A DNA stretch of 64,000 bases from Picochlorum sp. 'celeri'. Taxonomy: Eukaryota > Chlorophyta > Trebouxiophyceae. Positions 32,679 to 43,778 of the stretch are shown here, piece by piece. The DNA lies in the NCBI GenBank assembly GCA_010909725.1, contig JAACMV010000018.1, forward strand, positions 1,017,001 through 1,081,000, given 5' to 3'. Position 1 is the first letter of the stretch. Every line of letters starts with the position of its first letter. A model generated the notes under the pieces. That model did no database searches and was not told the origin of the DNA. It worked only from the letters and a program-made list of their open reading frames with translations. The translations under genes and the position numbers were made by a program.

Positions 32679-33545
32679 TTAACAAAACTTCCATGCATTA
32701 TTGCACACAGTGCACTGCACGAATGTTGTCATAGGTTCATCTGCTGACCTGGTCTGCATCTGATAATATGTACATTTCCGCTGTCTACATTTTCCGCACT
32801 GAAATTGATCGGTGGTTGCACGTTTCACCGAGCTTGGTGCAGAATCAAACAACTTTTTGTCCCTGATCCTCTGGTTCTCCTCTTTCTTTGCATCACTTGC
32901 CAACTCCTCTGGGGACGCTGTGATCAACTCTGAAGGGGAGAATTCGCCCATCAGTACTTTTCGTCTCAAGTCGGGGTTATTAGAATCTTTCAGGTTAAAA
33001 TGCAACTGTCTAAACTTGGCTTTATACTTTGCAGACACGCCATCCAGTGTTGCATACATGGCGGTCTCAATCTGGCATGCCAATGCCGCTTCGTCCCCCT
33101 CTGTCACGCCTTCCCCTCTCGCCTTGACCAGCGAGTCAAACAAATTCTTCCTCACCTTGTCCCGTATCGTATCCCCTGTCATGGCCACAGATTTCTCAAC
33201 CTCTTCTTTCTGCTCCCTGGATGGGGGCTCAGGCTTGACAGGCGTCGCCTCAGGACTTTCCAACTGACTCAACCCAGACTTTGAATTCGATCTCTGCACC
33301 ATGCTCTTCCAATCCAGCACCACATCCTTTGCCTTGACTGCAATATCAGGGTCACTATGCTTCACCAGAGCCCTCACCTTCCTCCCAGCTTGTGTGCTCG
33401 ACAGTACCTCCTTGGTCATCTCCAACTTTTTCAACTGATTCAATATATCCAAACATCGCGCTTTTTCAGAACTATCCCCCTCGATGCGAACTTTTTCGGC
33501 GCTTTCTTGGGCACTCTTCACCAAACGTATAGTCTCCTGCTCCAT
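32679..33545 (-). CDS. TFIIS: Transcription elongation factor TFIIS
   Basis: Rescues backtracked RNA polymerase II by stimulating transcript cleavage. Single exon, 288 aa. The N-terminal LW/TND domain includes CLDILNQLKKLEMTKEVLSS and VKHSDPDIAVKAKDVVLDWK. The central domain has IRDKVRKNLFDSL and RKVLMGEFSPSELI. The C-terminal zinc ribbon has CGKCRQRKCTYYQMQTRSAD with the catalytic acidic pair (RSADEPMTTFVQC) and CTVCNNAWKFC. Length and order are standard. Its 3' end is 42 bp from that of the convergent plastid S1 gene. Confidence 0.96.
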   Translation of the reverse strand: MEQETIRLVKSAQESAEKVRIEGDSSEKARCLDILNQLKKLEMTKEVLSSTQAGRKVRALVKHSDPDIAVKAKDVVLDWKSMVQRSNSKSGLSQLESPEATPVKPEPPSREQKEEVEKSVAMTGDTIRDKVRKNLFDSLVKARGEGVTEGDEAALACQIETAMYATLDGVSAKYKAKFRQLHFNLKDSNNPDLRRKVLMGEFSPSELITASPEELASDAKKEENQRIRDKKLFDSAPSSVKRATTDQFQCGKCRQRKCTYYQMQTRSADEPMTTFVQCTVCNNAWKFC

Positions 33546-33786
33546 AATACGAGTCTTCTCCTATCACACCACCCTCCCAATTATACATGTAAATTTAAAA
33601 CAGTAATATTCCGATGTGGGAGGCATACGCTGCAATACAATACTGCATTCGCCTGGGCAAGATTTCCTTACATAGAATATTTGGTATCAAACTCTACACA
33701 CCAAAAACTCCTTTTACCAGCTTTATTCGTCCTTGAAAAAATTAATAGTTCATGAAGATGATTCTGTCTTCTTATTTGATCCAGAG

Positions 33787-35721
33787 ATGACCCCATTTAG
33801 TATTCTGAGTGCTCGTTTACAGAGCGATACTCCAGTGTGCGGGGTGGCCATTGAGCCATACGTCCTTGTCCGTCGTGCTGATGGAACCACAGTTACTGCT
33901 GGTATGTTCAATTGGTTGTTTATGTTGCTACTGGATGCATGATTCGTAGCGATAGTCGGTAAACAAGTCGATCGTGATGCAGACGAAGTTCCTGAGGAAG
34001 GGTATACAGACGCACGATTTAGCTTGAAATCTAGGTGGACAAAATCAGTAGTAACGAAAGAAGGGCAAGTATGCTGGGCTCATCCCGATCATGATGCGAC
34101 GGTGCAATGTATTTTGTGCCTTCGGTGCAAAGTCGATACAAAGAGGAGTTTTCACTGCAGCCCCGAGTGTCTGAAAGAGCATTGGCACTTTCATGTAGAC
34201 TTTCATAATCAATCTCGTAACAACGCGGGGTCCGATAGCAATCAATTGTCGAAGCAGAATAGTTCGGCCATGTTGAACGGACTGAGGTCGCCTGGAGACC
34301 TTGTCCATTTGGCCGGGTATAATGCAACAGGCGAAACGTGGGTGGAGGTGGGCAATCAGAGGTGTTATATACCCACACAAGAGGATGTTGGGTGTGTGTT
34401 GCGCTATGAATGCACGGCGTATGATTCGGCAAGTGCTTACCCTGATATGGGAAAGACGTTTAGCATTCTGACATCTAGGGTGCGGCCATCTGCAACTCCA
34501 CCAATGCGATCGATGATTCATATGACTCCTGTGCGACCAACATTGAAGAGAGGAAAGTTCACGGTGCTATCATACAACCTGCTTGCCGATTTGTATGCAT
34601 CTGCGGAACAGTTTGGGTACTGTCCTTCGTGGGCACTGCACTGGCCATACAGGAGAGCAAACTTGCTTAGGGAATTGCTCGCATACAATGCTGATATCAT
34701 GTGCTTGCAAGAAGTACAGTCCACGCATTTCACTGAATTCTTCGCCCCCGAGTTTTCTCGAGCAGGATATACAGCCATCTTCAAGAAGAAGACAAATGAA
34801 ATGTACACAAGGGACACGTACGCTATTGATGGATGTGCGACTTTCTTCAAGAAGAATAAATTCGCCCTTGTGAAAAAGTACGAAGTGGAGTTCAATAAAG
34901 CAGCCTTGTCCTTGGCCGAGTCGTTGCCACCTGAGCAGAAGAGCACAGCCCTGAGCAGGCTGTTGAAGGATAATGTCGCGCTGATTGCTGTGCTGGAAGC
35001 ACTCGTGCCCCCTCAGCCATTGCCGCATCCAGAAGGCGGCGTACCTCCTCCATCGAGAAGAAAACTCATCTGTATTGCGAATACACATATCCATTCGAAT
35101 CCAGAACTGAGTGACATAAAACTCTGGCAGGTCCATACGCTCCTCAAAGGTCTGGAAAAGATTGCCACATCAGCTGACATCCCTATGCTTGTCGCCGGAG
35201 ACTTCAATTCAGTTCCAGGTTCAGCCGCTCATAATTTATTAGTCCATGGATCCGTGCCGCTCAATGCCGTGGAGCTTTCCAACGACCCACTTGGCATTCT
35301 GAAGCCAGCCACAAAGCTGTGCCATCGCCTGCCCCTCGCATCTGCGTATGCCTCCTTGGTGGCCGGTGGAACAGACAATGGAGATCCAGCAATCACCCGC
35401 CTGCGCAGGAGATTAGATCCAATCACCCAAGAGCCAAAGTTCACAAACTGCACCAGAGATTTCAAAGGCACACTGGACTACATTCTCTACTCAAAAGACT
35501 TTTTAGCACCTTCAGGATGCCTGGAGCTTCCAGATGAGTCCGAAGTCAGATCTAGAAAGAAAGAACATGGTGGCATCCCGAATGAGTCTTGGTCAAGTGA
35601 CCACATAGCACTCATGAGTGAATTCTCGTATGTTGTTCCAGAGGGCATGGCTATCCCACCTGAGGAGCAGGACGATGATCCACCAGAGGATACACCTCCC
35701 GTTACACCTGTTCGTTATTAG
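33787..35721 (+). CDS. CCR4: CCR4-NOT deadenylase subunit CCR4 (plant type)
   Basis: An EEP-family poly(A)-specific nuclease. Exon 1 (33787-33901) encodes MTPFSILSARLQSDTPVCGV and the plant-CCR4 stretch EPYVLVRRADGT. The intron ends at TAG 33947-33949; a second in-frame TAG ends at 33955. Exon 2 (33950-35721) gives about 628 aa in total. A Cys/His cluster follows (CWAHPDHDATVQCILC, then FHCSPECLKEHW), as in plant CCR4a/b in place of the yeast LRR. The nuclease has FTVLSYNLLADLY, IMCLQEVQ (catalytic Glu), IANTHIHSNP, VAGDFNS, TLDYILYS and SSDHIALMSEF. CAF1 is encoded in the same window. Confidence 0.94.
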
Positions 35722-35785
35722 CATTATTATTATAGTATAAAAATACGTAATATAATATACCATACAAGCAGTACGGAATCAGCGC

Positions 35786-36631
35786 ATGGCAACTTCCGTG
35801 ACCAAAAAATCCGACATTGACCGAACCGTTGCATTTTTGAAGAAGAGGGATGGCATAGACAAGGTAACTGAACAATGACTGGTTCATATGTACAAAATAC
35901 ATGGCCATTACTGTTTCTGGAATGACCTATAGGTTCTGAAAGTGACTCGATACACGTGCAAACTGCTTCTGTCGATTGGCGCTGTGGACAAAACACGGAA
36001 CAGTGGGCTGTATCAGAGTCTTGATAGTATTGAAAAATCTCTTGGTACATCGCGAAAGGCATACAGGATTGGAAAGTTCCTTGAACACGTGTCAGCATTG
36101 CAAAAGAAGAACCCTTACCTGGTTCCTTCAATATCATCGTCGATACTCGAGCTTCTTGTGAATGTTGGGGAGGGTGTATACTACTTCATCGATCAGTTTC
36201 AATTCTTTGTCAAGATTGGGGTGTTGAGTGTGAGGCAAGGGGAGACATTGACCAAAGTAAGTGCTACTGCAGAGCTTGTGGGGTATGCAGCGAATACTGT
36301 GCTGAATGTATTACGGTTACATAATCTGTTGGAGAGAGAAATTGCATTGATATCAGAATTGAAACGAAGAAAGAATAAATCCGAGGCTGGTGGGTCATTT
36401 TTCGACCCATCAGAGGATACGAATAAAGTCCTCCTGTCTGAGATACATTCCTTACAGAGGAGAAGGACGCTGCGGACATTGTGTCTCGCTCAAGATGCTG
36501 CGGATGCGTTTCTGGCAATCCATGATTTGCGAGATGTGTATGGTCGGCCAACGGGAGGTGGGATGCGGAAGTCGGTCCTGGCTGCAGCTGGTGTTGTGTC
36601 AGGATGTATTGGCATGTATAAAAAGTTTTAA
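35786..36631 (+). CDS. PEX11: Peroxisomal membrane protein PEX11
   Basis: Remodels the peroxisomal membrane and promotes division. Exon 1 (35786-35863) encodes MATSVTKKSDIDRTVAFLKK plus RDGIDK. After a 69-bp intron, exon 2 (35933-36631) begins VLKVTRYTCKLLL. 258 aa, near the usual 230-250. Family segments include GIDKVLKVTRY, SRKAYRIGKFLEHVSAL, the amphipathic region EGVYYFIDQFQFFVKIG and a C-terminal membrane segment (KSVLAAAGVVSGCIGMYKKF). It converges on the VTE5-like gene with 61 bp between stops. Confidence 0.9.
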
Positions 36632-36692
36632 GCAACGTCATATGCGCTTGTGTTTGTATTGAATGGAATACTACATTTGAATATAATTCATG

Positions 36693-37772
36693 TTATAATA
36701 TGAAATACCCCATAGCATATACAAGAATAGGAACGGAAATGTTGTCATCTATGACAGTGTTGATTGGTAAACTCTCAAGAACAGTGGCTGCTGCGGCAAC
36801 AAGGGCAAGATGCTGGACGGTTGCAACACTCATGTCCATGAATCCAAAGGTGGATAAGTATGCTAGTAATGCTATTGAGGTGATAAAGCCTCCTAAAAAC
36901 ATGGCGAAACTTCCGGGCCAGGACTTGCTTGGGTTCCACGGCAGGGGCCAATGTTTCCCATATGCCCTTCCAATGATGTCTGCAAATCCATCCCCGCCGC
37001 ACATGATAGACACGATGGCGACTGCGTTCACGGATTCTCTCCATAATAATGCAGTGACCATGGTCAACGCGATTGTATAATACAGAGGCCCACGCAGCAG
37101 CTCTGTTGGGTCACCAGTCCTGGAAATGGCACTCACTGCTCTGTCATCTGGCAACGCTCTTGTTCCTGCGAGGAAGAGACTCAGTCCATTCAAGGCTGGA
37201 ACGATACTAGCAATACATTGAGAAACAATAGTGGATCCGAAAAATGGCCAGCATGCCAAGAACAAAGGCCCAGCAAAGGAATGCACAAGTTTCCTGCTCA
37301 GAGTCTGCAAAATCACACACAGCTTACATGGATGCAACGTGGATCACATCGAGTATGGTAGATAATAATACCGTACCTTGTGCACATGTCCTTTATATTC
37401 TAACATCTTGATGGAACCCACCAGCATGGCACTGCCAATGCATGCAAAAGAAAATGCCCCAATGTCTCGAAGGCTTATAGCACCTCCAAGCATTGTCATC
37501 AGGGACTGAGGATCCAAAGCCCGCGCCTCTATATTCCGATGCTTTGGAGGGAGATAAGGAGAGCCAGTCGCATGAGAGGGAAAACATGGCAGGAGGTGTC
37601 CCACACGAGTGGCAGCATGCTGCCTTGGCACTACCAACCCCACACCTTGTCTTCTTCCCCTTGAGGATATCCTTCCCCCAGAGGATACTTGCGGTAGTAC
37701 AGCCATGGCACGCATTTCTAGACCTATACTTGGATTCATTCTAAAATTGAATACGTACGACACTCGGTACAT
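36693..37772 (-). CDS. VTE5: Phytol kinase-like (VTE5 type), plastid
   Basis: A CTP-dependent prenol kinase of the CDP-alcohol/dolichol kinase family; plant VTE5 recycles phytol from chlorophyll for tocopherol synthesis. Exon 1 (37772-37377) encodes an Arg/Ser/Pro-rich transit peptide and a first hydrophobic segment. After a 72-bp intron, exon 2 (37304-36693) begins TLSRKLVHSFAGPLF. 335 aa with the first ATG; the Met at 37739 is also possible. Diagnostic stretches are TELLRGPLYY, MCGGDGFADIIGR, NPSKSWPGSFAMF, VESLP-type (VLESLPINTVIDDNIS) and about six membrane segments. The farnesol kinase paralogue FOLK is the main alternative. Confidence 0.85.
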
Positions 37773-38050
37773 TGATCAAACAAAGATACGTTTGCATCAA
37801 TGTTTTTTTGTATCTATGTAAGGAATTCGTGGCATCACACCGCCAATAGGCGTACAGAAGAGTGGTACTGCACGCCGACAGAGTTGTTTTATTTTTTCAT
37901 TTAATTATATCCGTGGGCTGTTTGGATTGATTGAAATCATCCCCCGACGGGAAACGAGTAGTATTCTCTTGAACGAAGAACGACCGAAGAAGAATGAACT
38001 CTGAGTATTTCATAGCAGAAAAGACCATGTAATTGATTTAATTTCTAGAC

Positions 38051-39127
38051 ATGTTTCCAGCGAAGTGGCAAGCCAGGGCATCTCTTGTCCAGGATCCACT
38101 GGGTGTGTGGCTGAACAGGAACGCCAGCCAGTCTGCTGAGCACCTCAGATTACATCACAGAGACTCGCGCCGTACTGCGATTGCCAATGCAAAGAAAAAG
38201 TCGTCTTCTGGAAAGTCGGATGGATCATCTTCCAGCGATGAAGATGAGAAGGCGAATCCCCCACCGAGGATTGATCCGAATTCCCTGATTCCTGTCAGGA
38301 AACAGATTCGGTATGTCAAGGCAATGAAGTCTGCAGTGGCAAAGACAGCGTATAGGGCGCCCAAGGCGCCGCAGACGTATAGAAAGGAGACAAAGTCGGC
38401 AGAAGAGTATAGACAGATACGGTTGAAGGCGGAGAAAGAGGCTGAAATATTGTCCAAGAAGGAGTCAAAGAACTTTGCTCTGCGGAATCTCTACAATACA
38501 GATGCAAAACTCTACCCTGGCCAAAGCATGAAGCGAAGGCACATTCCTGTTCTTTTGGTTGATGGATACAATGTATTGCATGTTTGGAGAAGAACGAAAG
38601 AGTTGATGGAGGAGGGGGAGTTGGAAGAAGCCCGCGAGATATTGATACATAGTCTTGAGGTGTATTCAAAAATGAATGGGGTCCGCGTTGTCGTTGCATT
38701 TGATGCCATGCATAATACCATGGGCAACCATGGAGTGACTGAGACATTGCTCGACTCTGGTGTCACGGTCGTGTTTTGTGGAGACAAAGAGGCGGACTCT
38801 TTTATTTCTCTTCAGGCGAGGTCATGGGTGGAGCGAGGCTGTCCTCAGGTGGTGGTGGCAACAAATGATGCCACATTGCAAGTGGCTGTGCAGTCAAATC
38901 AGACACGGGCGCCACAGCAAGTTTGCTTCACCGTGCCATCCTCCGGTTTGATAAATGATATGGAAGGGACGGAGAAACGGGCCTTGGCTCAAGTAGGCGA
39001 CAGCGGAACACCAGATTTGTGTCTATTGGAATGCGTTGTTCAATCCAAAGATCCTGGAACATTCTCTGCACTGCAAGACCTGAGGCAGTCGCTGATCCCT
39101 CCTGCATCCCAGCGGAAGCAGAAATAA
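38051..39127 (+). CDS. YacP-like NYN-domain endoribonuclease, plastid
   Basis: Single exon, 358 aa. The C-terminal half is a NYN (PIN-like) domain of the YacP/Rae1 family. Its acidic positions are LLVDGYNVLHVW, VVVAFDAMHN, FCGDKEADSFI and VVVATNDATLQ. Bacterial Rae1 is a ribosome-associated endoribonuclease. The N-terminal 150 residues include a basic start, a Ser/Asp/Lys tract (SSSGKSDGSSSSDEDEKA) and a charged helix (SAEEYRQIRLKAEKEAE). Plants have plastid homologues of this domain, so plastid RNA decay is an inference from family and lineage. Its stop lies 32 bp from that of the convergent GTP cyclohydrolase II gene. Confidence 0.82.
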   Translation: MFPAKWQARASLVQDPLGVWLNRNASQSAEHLRLHHRDSRRTAIANAKKKSSSGKSDGSSSSDEDEKANPPPRIDPNSLIPVRKQIRYVKAMKSAVAKTAYRAPKAPQTYRKETKSAEEYRQIRLKAEKEAEILSKKESKNFALRNLYNTDAKLYPGQSMKRRHIPVLLVDGYNVLHVWRRTKELMEEGELEEAREILIHSLEVYSKMNGVRVVVAFDAMHNTMGNHGVTETLLDSGVTVVFCGDKEADSFISLQARSWVERGCPQVVVATNDATLQVAVQSNQTRAPQQVCFTVPSSGLINDMEGTEKRALAQVGDSGTPDLCLLECVVQSKDPGTFSALQDLRQSLIPPASQRKQK

Positions 39128-39159
39128 GCATAATGTACTTTGAATATTAAATAAACGTT

Positions 39160-40336
39160 CTATTCTTTCATGTTATTGTTCTTTGTTGTTTGACGAGTCT
39201 GCTTGATTTTTCCAGACGCCAGAGCTTCTTGTACTTGTTCATAGTCAACGTCTATTCCAGTATCTGATTCCAAGGGCACTCCAGACGAGCTCGGCTCGCC
39301 TTCGTGATTCCAATAACAAAATGAGCCATCAAGACCATCGTCATCATCCTGAGTGCTACCCCCATCATCTGACAGCATGTGATCCATTCTTGCCTCTTTG
39401 GCACTTAAATAGCCTTCATTAAATTCCGTCGGGCTCACGATACAGGGCACCCGCCCGTTCACCTTGATACCTAATGATTCCATTTGCACTATTTTACGAG
39501 GATTGTTCGTCATCAACACAATACTATCAATGTCCAGGTCGTTCAGGATGTGCCTCACTGCTGAATACTCCCTGCAGTCATCAGGAAGACCAAGGGCTCT
39601 ATTTGCATCAACCGTGTCCAACCCCTTCTCCTGAAGCGCATACGCTGCTATTTTATTTGCTAATCCGATACCTCTCCCCTCTTGTTGAAGATAAATAACC
39701 ATACCAGGCGGGTTGTCATGAATGTACTGCAGAGCAAGCTGCAACTGCTCCCTGCAATCGCATTTCAGAGACCCCAGCACTTCACTCGTGAAACAAGCAT
39801 CATGAACTCGAACAACAACCTGCATGTATAGAACGCACAGTTAGATTGGCGCCGCTCATGAGGCCACAGGCAAACAACTTACCTCCTTCTGCTTTTCCAC
39901 CTCTCCGCTAATGATTGCACTCGGTTCCGTAAATGTACGTCCTCCATCAACCTGCATTATCACACAACCCATGAAAAATGCCCAGATCACCTCCAGATCA
40001 GCCCAATCAAAGGCCGTTTGTTGGACGCACCGTGTGTCGATATCCACGAAGTCGGAACTTCCCTTGCTGCGTCGGAAGCAGTGTTTCAGCCACAAACTCG
40101 GTCCATATACTATTCATGGAGTCATCAGGACCACTAGAATCTTTCCTTGTGTCGTTCGAGCGTGCCTGAGCATGGACTCGACACTTCAATGTGCTGTCAT
40201 TCTTTGCGCTCTGAAGCAATCTACGGTCACTAAGGCCTACTTTGTATGATTTTAATGGACAATATGCGCATGAACAAGGTGACTGCCAGGGTTTCAGCCG
40301 AAGCGTCGATTTGTCACCAAAACAGGAGGACCACAT
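39160..40336 (-). CDS. GTP cyclohydrolase II, stand-alone, plastid
   Basis: The first step of riboflavin synthesis: GTP to 2,5-diamino-6-ribosylamino-pyrimidinone phosphate. Three exons: 40336-40031, 39951-39883 and 39819-39160, with introns of 79 and 63 bp; about 344 aa. The first in-frame ATG is at 40336. Exon 1 gives a Cys/Ser/Lys-rich presequence and GKFRLRGYRHT. Zinc ligands are in ACFTSEVLGSLKCDCREQL (Cys-x10-Cys-x-Cys); other motifs are QQEGRGIGLANK, DTVDANRALG and LMTNNPRKI. Plants normally fuse this domain behind DHBP synthase (RIBA), but no DHBPS domain is present here. An acidic C-terminal extension (DDGGSTQDDDDGLDG) of about 80 aa is unusual. Confidence 0.92.
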
Positions 40337-40390
40337 GATATTCACCCGTTGAAAACCTACGAGGGCGGAATTCAACCATGAAATAGTCTA

Positions 40391-40395
40391 TTACA
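40391..40395 (-). terminator. TGTAA poly(A) signal (minus strand)
   Basis: TTACA on the + strand 13 bases past the stop of the gamma-tubulin-complex-like gene. Confidence 0.5.
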
Positions 40396-40407
40396 ATTAT
40401 TTATATG

Positions 40408-43400
40408 TCACAAAGGGTCAATTAGATTCCACAAGTGTATCAGAAGATGATGGTACACCATGCCATGATCAGTCTTGGCATCCTCAAGAACCGACATCAT
40501 GTGCTTGGTTGCATGCCAAACATCTGCTCTTGATGCCTCGAGCCCAGTTGTATAGCTGGTGGTATTTGGAGACAAGATGTTGGTGTCCAACGATGCGCCT
40601 GTGGCATCATCATAGTTGTGTAGAAACCTGTTCACAAGTATGCCATAGGCCAAGCTGGCGTCCAGCCACTTTTCAAGAGCGCCTCTGAGTGCCATGTTGT
40701 GGCTGAATTCCCCGCAAGATAGTGTGGATATTGCTGTGTCAATCGCCTGTTTCATTTGGAGAAGAGCCTCTGCACCTTCAATTCTGTTGATGAGTTTGTC
40801 AAATATCACATCAAGGTACATGTGCAGAGAGAGCATCACATGGCGAAGCAGCACCGTGATGGAGAAGAGGCATGCGTGGTGCTCTCTCGAAATGGCGCTG
40901 CGCTGCTTGAGCTTGAGGCAATTCTTCTGTGCGCTAGACACCGTCTTCCATACCCACATCAGTTGAAGCATCAAATCTCTAAAGTCTGAGATGCAATCCA
41001 GTCCGTGTATACTGAGCATTGCATTCAATGGAGCATTGAAGTCGGCATGCCATTTGACGACCTTGACGTATGATGTTCTCCGAGATGTGAACGATGTGTC
41101 GATGCCACCAGTACTCACGCCCTCCAGCCACATGGATGCAATGGAGTTTTGGAGGTGGTGATTGTCACCGAGGACAGTGCTGATGATGGCATTGAAATTT
41201 GAAATGGACACAGAATCAACTCCAATCCTTGAGCTGCAGGCCTGAAAGAATGCAGTAAGAAGCGGGCCCCAGACGTGTTCTTCTACTATGAGGAAGCTTT
41301 TTAGAGCACGAACTTGGTCAACCAGACCCAGCGAGAGTGCATCTTCTCTCATCCGAGCACTGTATTGACCTATTACCTTTGATGCATGCTGTTGCAATTC
41401 AACTGAGGGAGATGTTGGCCAAACAGACGTTTCTTGTCCTGTATCTTCTTTGGAGCAAACTTCAGGATTCATGATGCTGTCCACCTTTTGCATTGCATGT
41501 TGACGCAATTGGTGGATGAATGTATTATTTTCTTCAGAATCCCCCCGACGGCACCAAGTCGATGAAATGCCTCTCTCTGCCATGATGCTCTCAAATCTAT
41601 TCTTTGATGACTGTGCCATCAACTGTTTCATACGTTGTCCAAGGCCCTCGTGTATATTTTCATAGGGGACACTATGGTCGGATGGGTTGATCCCGTCCCA
41701 TGTGATTTGTAATTCTGATAATGTATCCTTGGACAGAGATGCATCACCATCGTTGACAACTGCAAGCCATTCTTTAGCCCAATAATGACTTCCAGCTTGT
41801 CCATGGTCCAGCCGTCTCCTGGGTGGCATAGAGGGGGTGTCTTGTGTCTTGTCTTCCCTATATTGCTGTTGATCTGGGCAAAGCTGTAACAATGATATAT
41901 AACGTTCGCTCATCTCGATCGCAAGCCCCGCCAGACGGACGGAATCTTCGCTCACCATCCCTTCTTCAGACCACATTCCAATCATGCGCACATCATCTAC
42001 CAAATCCTCAAACAGTTTTGGGCATGCCTCCAACTTGAATTGCCCTCCTTCATCCCTGCCATTCTTGAGACTCGAAGACACATTGGCAGACATTGATTGA
42101 AAATACCCGCTCTGCATCCAGGCATCCATGCCTTTTAGTAACGGAATGCATACGGATACAAAGATTTCAATCGCCATGGCCATCACATATGCATTACTGC
42201 ATGAAGAGCACTCTAGATGATGCTCCTCTATGATGCTTTGTACCCTATCAATAACATCCTTCAGTAACATACGTATATAGTCTTCTTCGGTCTCCCCTGC
42301 TGCAGCAGGAGTTGCTGACATGTCCACACAAAGGCTCTGAAGAAGGCATGCAGGATCTCTCATGGCTCGTGTTGCACACACAAGCTCAGCAACTGACAGG
42401 CGCCCTTCATACATCGTTGCTGTAATGTAATCTCTGCATAGATTTGCTTGCCTTCGTAGTGCATCCGCATATGATGACATGATTCCCTGCTCGTCACCAC
42501 GATGCATGACAGCCAAAACAAAATCATCAACAGCCCGTAACGCATTGGCCACCATCAAAACCTCATCAGCGATGCATGAGATGGCACCCACAGACACATC
42601 TTCCAGGTGCACCCCTTTTACTAATTTATACGCATTGTCTCCACCACAAGAACATAAGAAACCAGGAGATTTCAATCCTCTGATGCAAGAGAGCATCTGT
42701 GACACAAACACATGTTCTGGAACGCAGTACTTGGGATGCAGCACATCTGACACATGCGTCCTGCACATATTACTTGACAACCATACTGATAGCGACATGC
42801 AACCATACAATCTCTTGTATCCGGCAGTGCTCTTTGTCTGGCGCCTATTCCTGTCTCTGACAACAGTCTGCACCCGCTGTCTCATGAAAGCCCTAGCATC
42901 CTGATCAGAACTGCCATGTACATCATAAGAAGTAGATACAATAGGCGCGTTCTCCTCTTTTATATTCTCGTGTCCACGGACAGTAGTCAAACTTGGGCCA
43001 TGCTCTGCATCATCATCATCATCATCATCACTCCAATCAGACAACTCCTCACCAGAACTATATGCAATATTGCTCCTCCACCACTGCCCTTCCTCGTCTT
43101 CCTCATCCTCCATCATCAATTCTCTGATTAACATTGCATCTTCATCCTCCTTCGTATGCCTCTTCTTGGTGCACAATGCCAAAACCTCTCCACACTCCCT
43201 TGTCACAAGACTCGATTCCACATTCCCTGACAACTCCATCAAAAACAGCAGTACCCTATGACCATAATCAATCTGGTCGAATACCCCACTATATGAGCCC
43301 CGCAATCCCCGCTCCCACAGCCCACCCAATATCACACCCTTTCCTTCCTGTCCCACTTCCTCCAGTCTCCTGACTACAGAAGAAAACTCATGTTCGACAT

Positions 43401-43593
43401 CCTCCGGATATGGATCCAAATACCGGCAGCTCTGCAAAATACGCGTAATAAAGCTAAAACTGAACCCAGAGGACGTTGCTAATGCCTTCAATAAAGAGTC
43501 ACGTTGTTCAAAAGCTGTAACTACTTGTTCTTCTTCATCTTCGCAGCCCCTTCTCGTCGTCGAAGCGCTGTCAAATATTGAGAATCCATCCAT
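40408..43593 (-). CDS. Gamma-tubulin complex component-like protein (GCP5/GCP6-like)
   Basis: A single-exon 1061-aa frame. The C-terminal third resembles the GRIP2 domain of Spc97/Spc98 proteins: FNAPLNAMLSIHGLDCISDF, LMLQLMWVWKTVSSAQ, RHVMLSLHMYLDVIFDKLIN and a following helix in place of the usual H..YL segment. The middle has FLIVEEHVWGPLLTAFF. The N-terminal part fits a GRIP1 region in a divergent form (VILGGLWERGLRG and LMMEDEEDEEGQWWRSNI). A seven-Asp tract (SDDDDDDDAE) comes from a CAT repeat in the DNA. GCPs nucleate microtubules in the gamma-tubulin ring. Large size and divergence favour GCP5 or GCP6 over GCP2/3, but this is tentative. Confidence 0.6.
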   Translation of the reverse strand: MDGFSIFDSASTTRRGCEDEEEQVVTAFEQRDSLLKALATSSGFSFSFITRILQSCRYLDPYPEDVEHEFSSVVRRLEEVGQEGKGVILGGLWERGLRGSYSGVFDQIDYGHRVLLFLMELSGNVESSLVTRECGEVLALCTKKRHTKEDEDAMLIRELMMEDEEDEEGQWWRSNIAYSSGEELSDWSDDDDDDDAEHGPSLTTVRGHENIKEENAPIVSTSYDVHGSSDQDARAFMRQRVQTVVRDRNRRQTKSTAGYKRLYGCMSLSVWLSSNMCRTHVSDVLHPKYCVPEHVFVSQMLSCIRGLKSPGFLCSCGGDNAYKLVKGVHLEDVSVGAISCIADEVLMVANALRAVDDFVLAVMHRGDEQGIMSSYADALRRQANLCRDYITATMYEGRLSVAELVCATRAMRDPACLLQSLCVDMSATPAAAGETEEDYIRMLLKDVIDRVQSIIEEHHLECSSCSNAYVMAMAIEIFVSVCIPLLKGMDAWMQSGYFQSMSANVSSSLKNGRDEGGQFKLEACPKLFEDLVDDVRMIGMWSEEGMVSEDSVRLAGLAIEMSERYISLLQLCPDQQQYREDKTQDTPSMPPRRRLDHGQAGSHYWAKEWLAVVNDGDASLSKDTLSELQITWDGINPSDHSVPYENIHEGLGQRMKQLMAQSSKNRFESIMAERGISSTWCRRGDSEENNTFIHQLRQHAMQKVDSIMNPEVCSKEDTGQETSVWPTSPSVELQQHASKVIGQYSARMREDALSLGLVDQVRALKSFLIVEEHVWGPLLTAFFQACSSRIGVDSVSISNFNAIISTVLGDNHHLQNSIASMWLEGVSTGGIDTSFTSRRTSYVKVVKWHADFNAPLNAMLSIHGLDCISDFRDLMLQLMWVWKTVSSAQKNCLKLKQRSAISREHHACLFSITVLLRHVMLSLHMYLDVIFDKLINRIEGAEALLQMKQAIDTAISTLSCGEFSHNMALRGALEKWLDASLAYGILVNRFLHNYDDATGASLDTNILSPNTTSYTTGLEASRADVWHATKHMMSVLEDAKTDHGMVYHHLLIHLWNLIDPL

Positions 43594-43778
43594 TATAACA
43601 TGATACTAATAAAATCAGCCTAGAGGATAGTGATCTGGTTGGTTTTCTATGGCATTCATATATCTTTATACGGAACTTTGAACGCCGATTCTCCCTGTTC
43701 AAATGCCATGGGCTCGCACGCGACTGCATTGTAATTGAATCGACTTTATAAAGGGCACTCACACTCGACTGGGGCAGG

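Noticed and set aside
43012..43033. CAT repeat as a regulatory microsatellite
   Set aside because: It lies inside the GCP-like gene and simply encodes a run of Asp.
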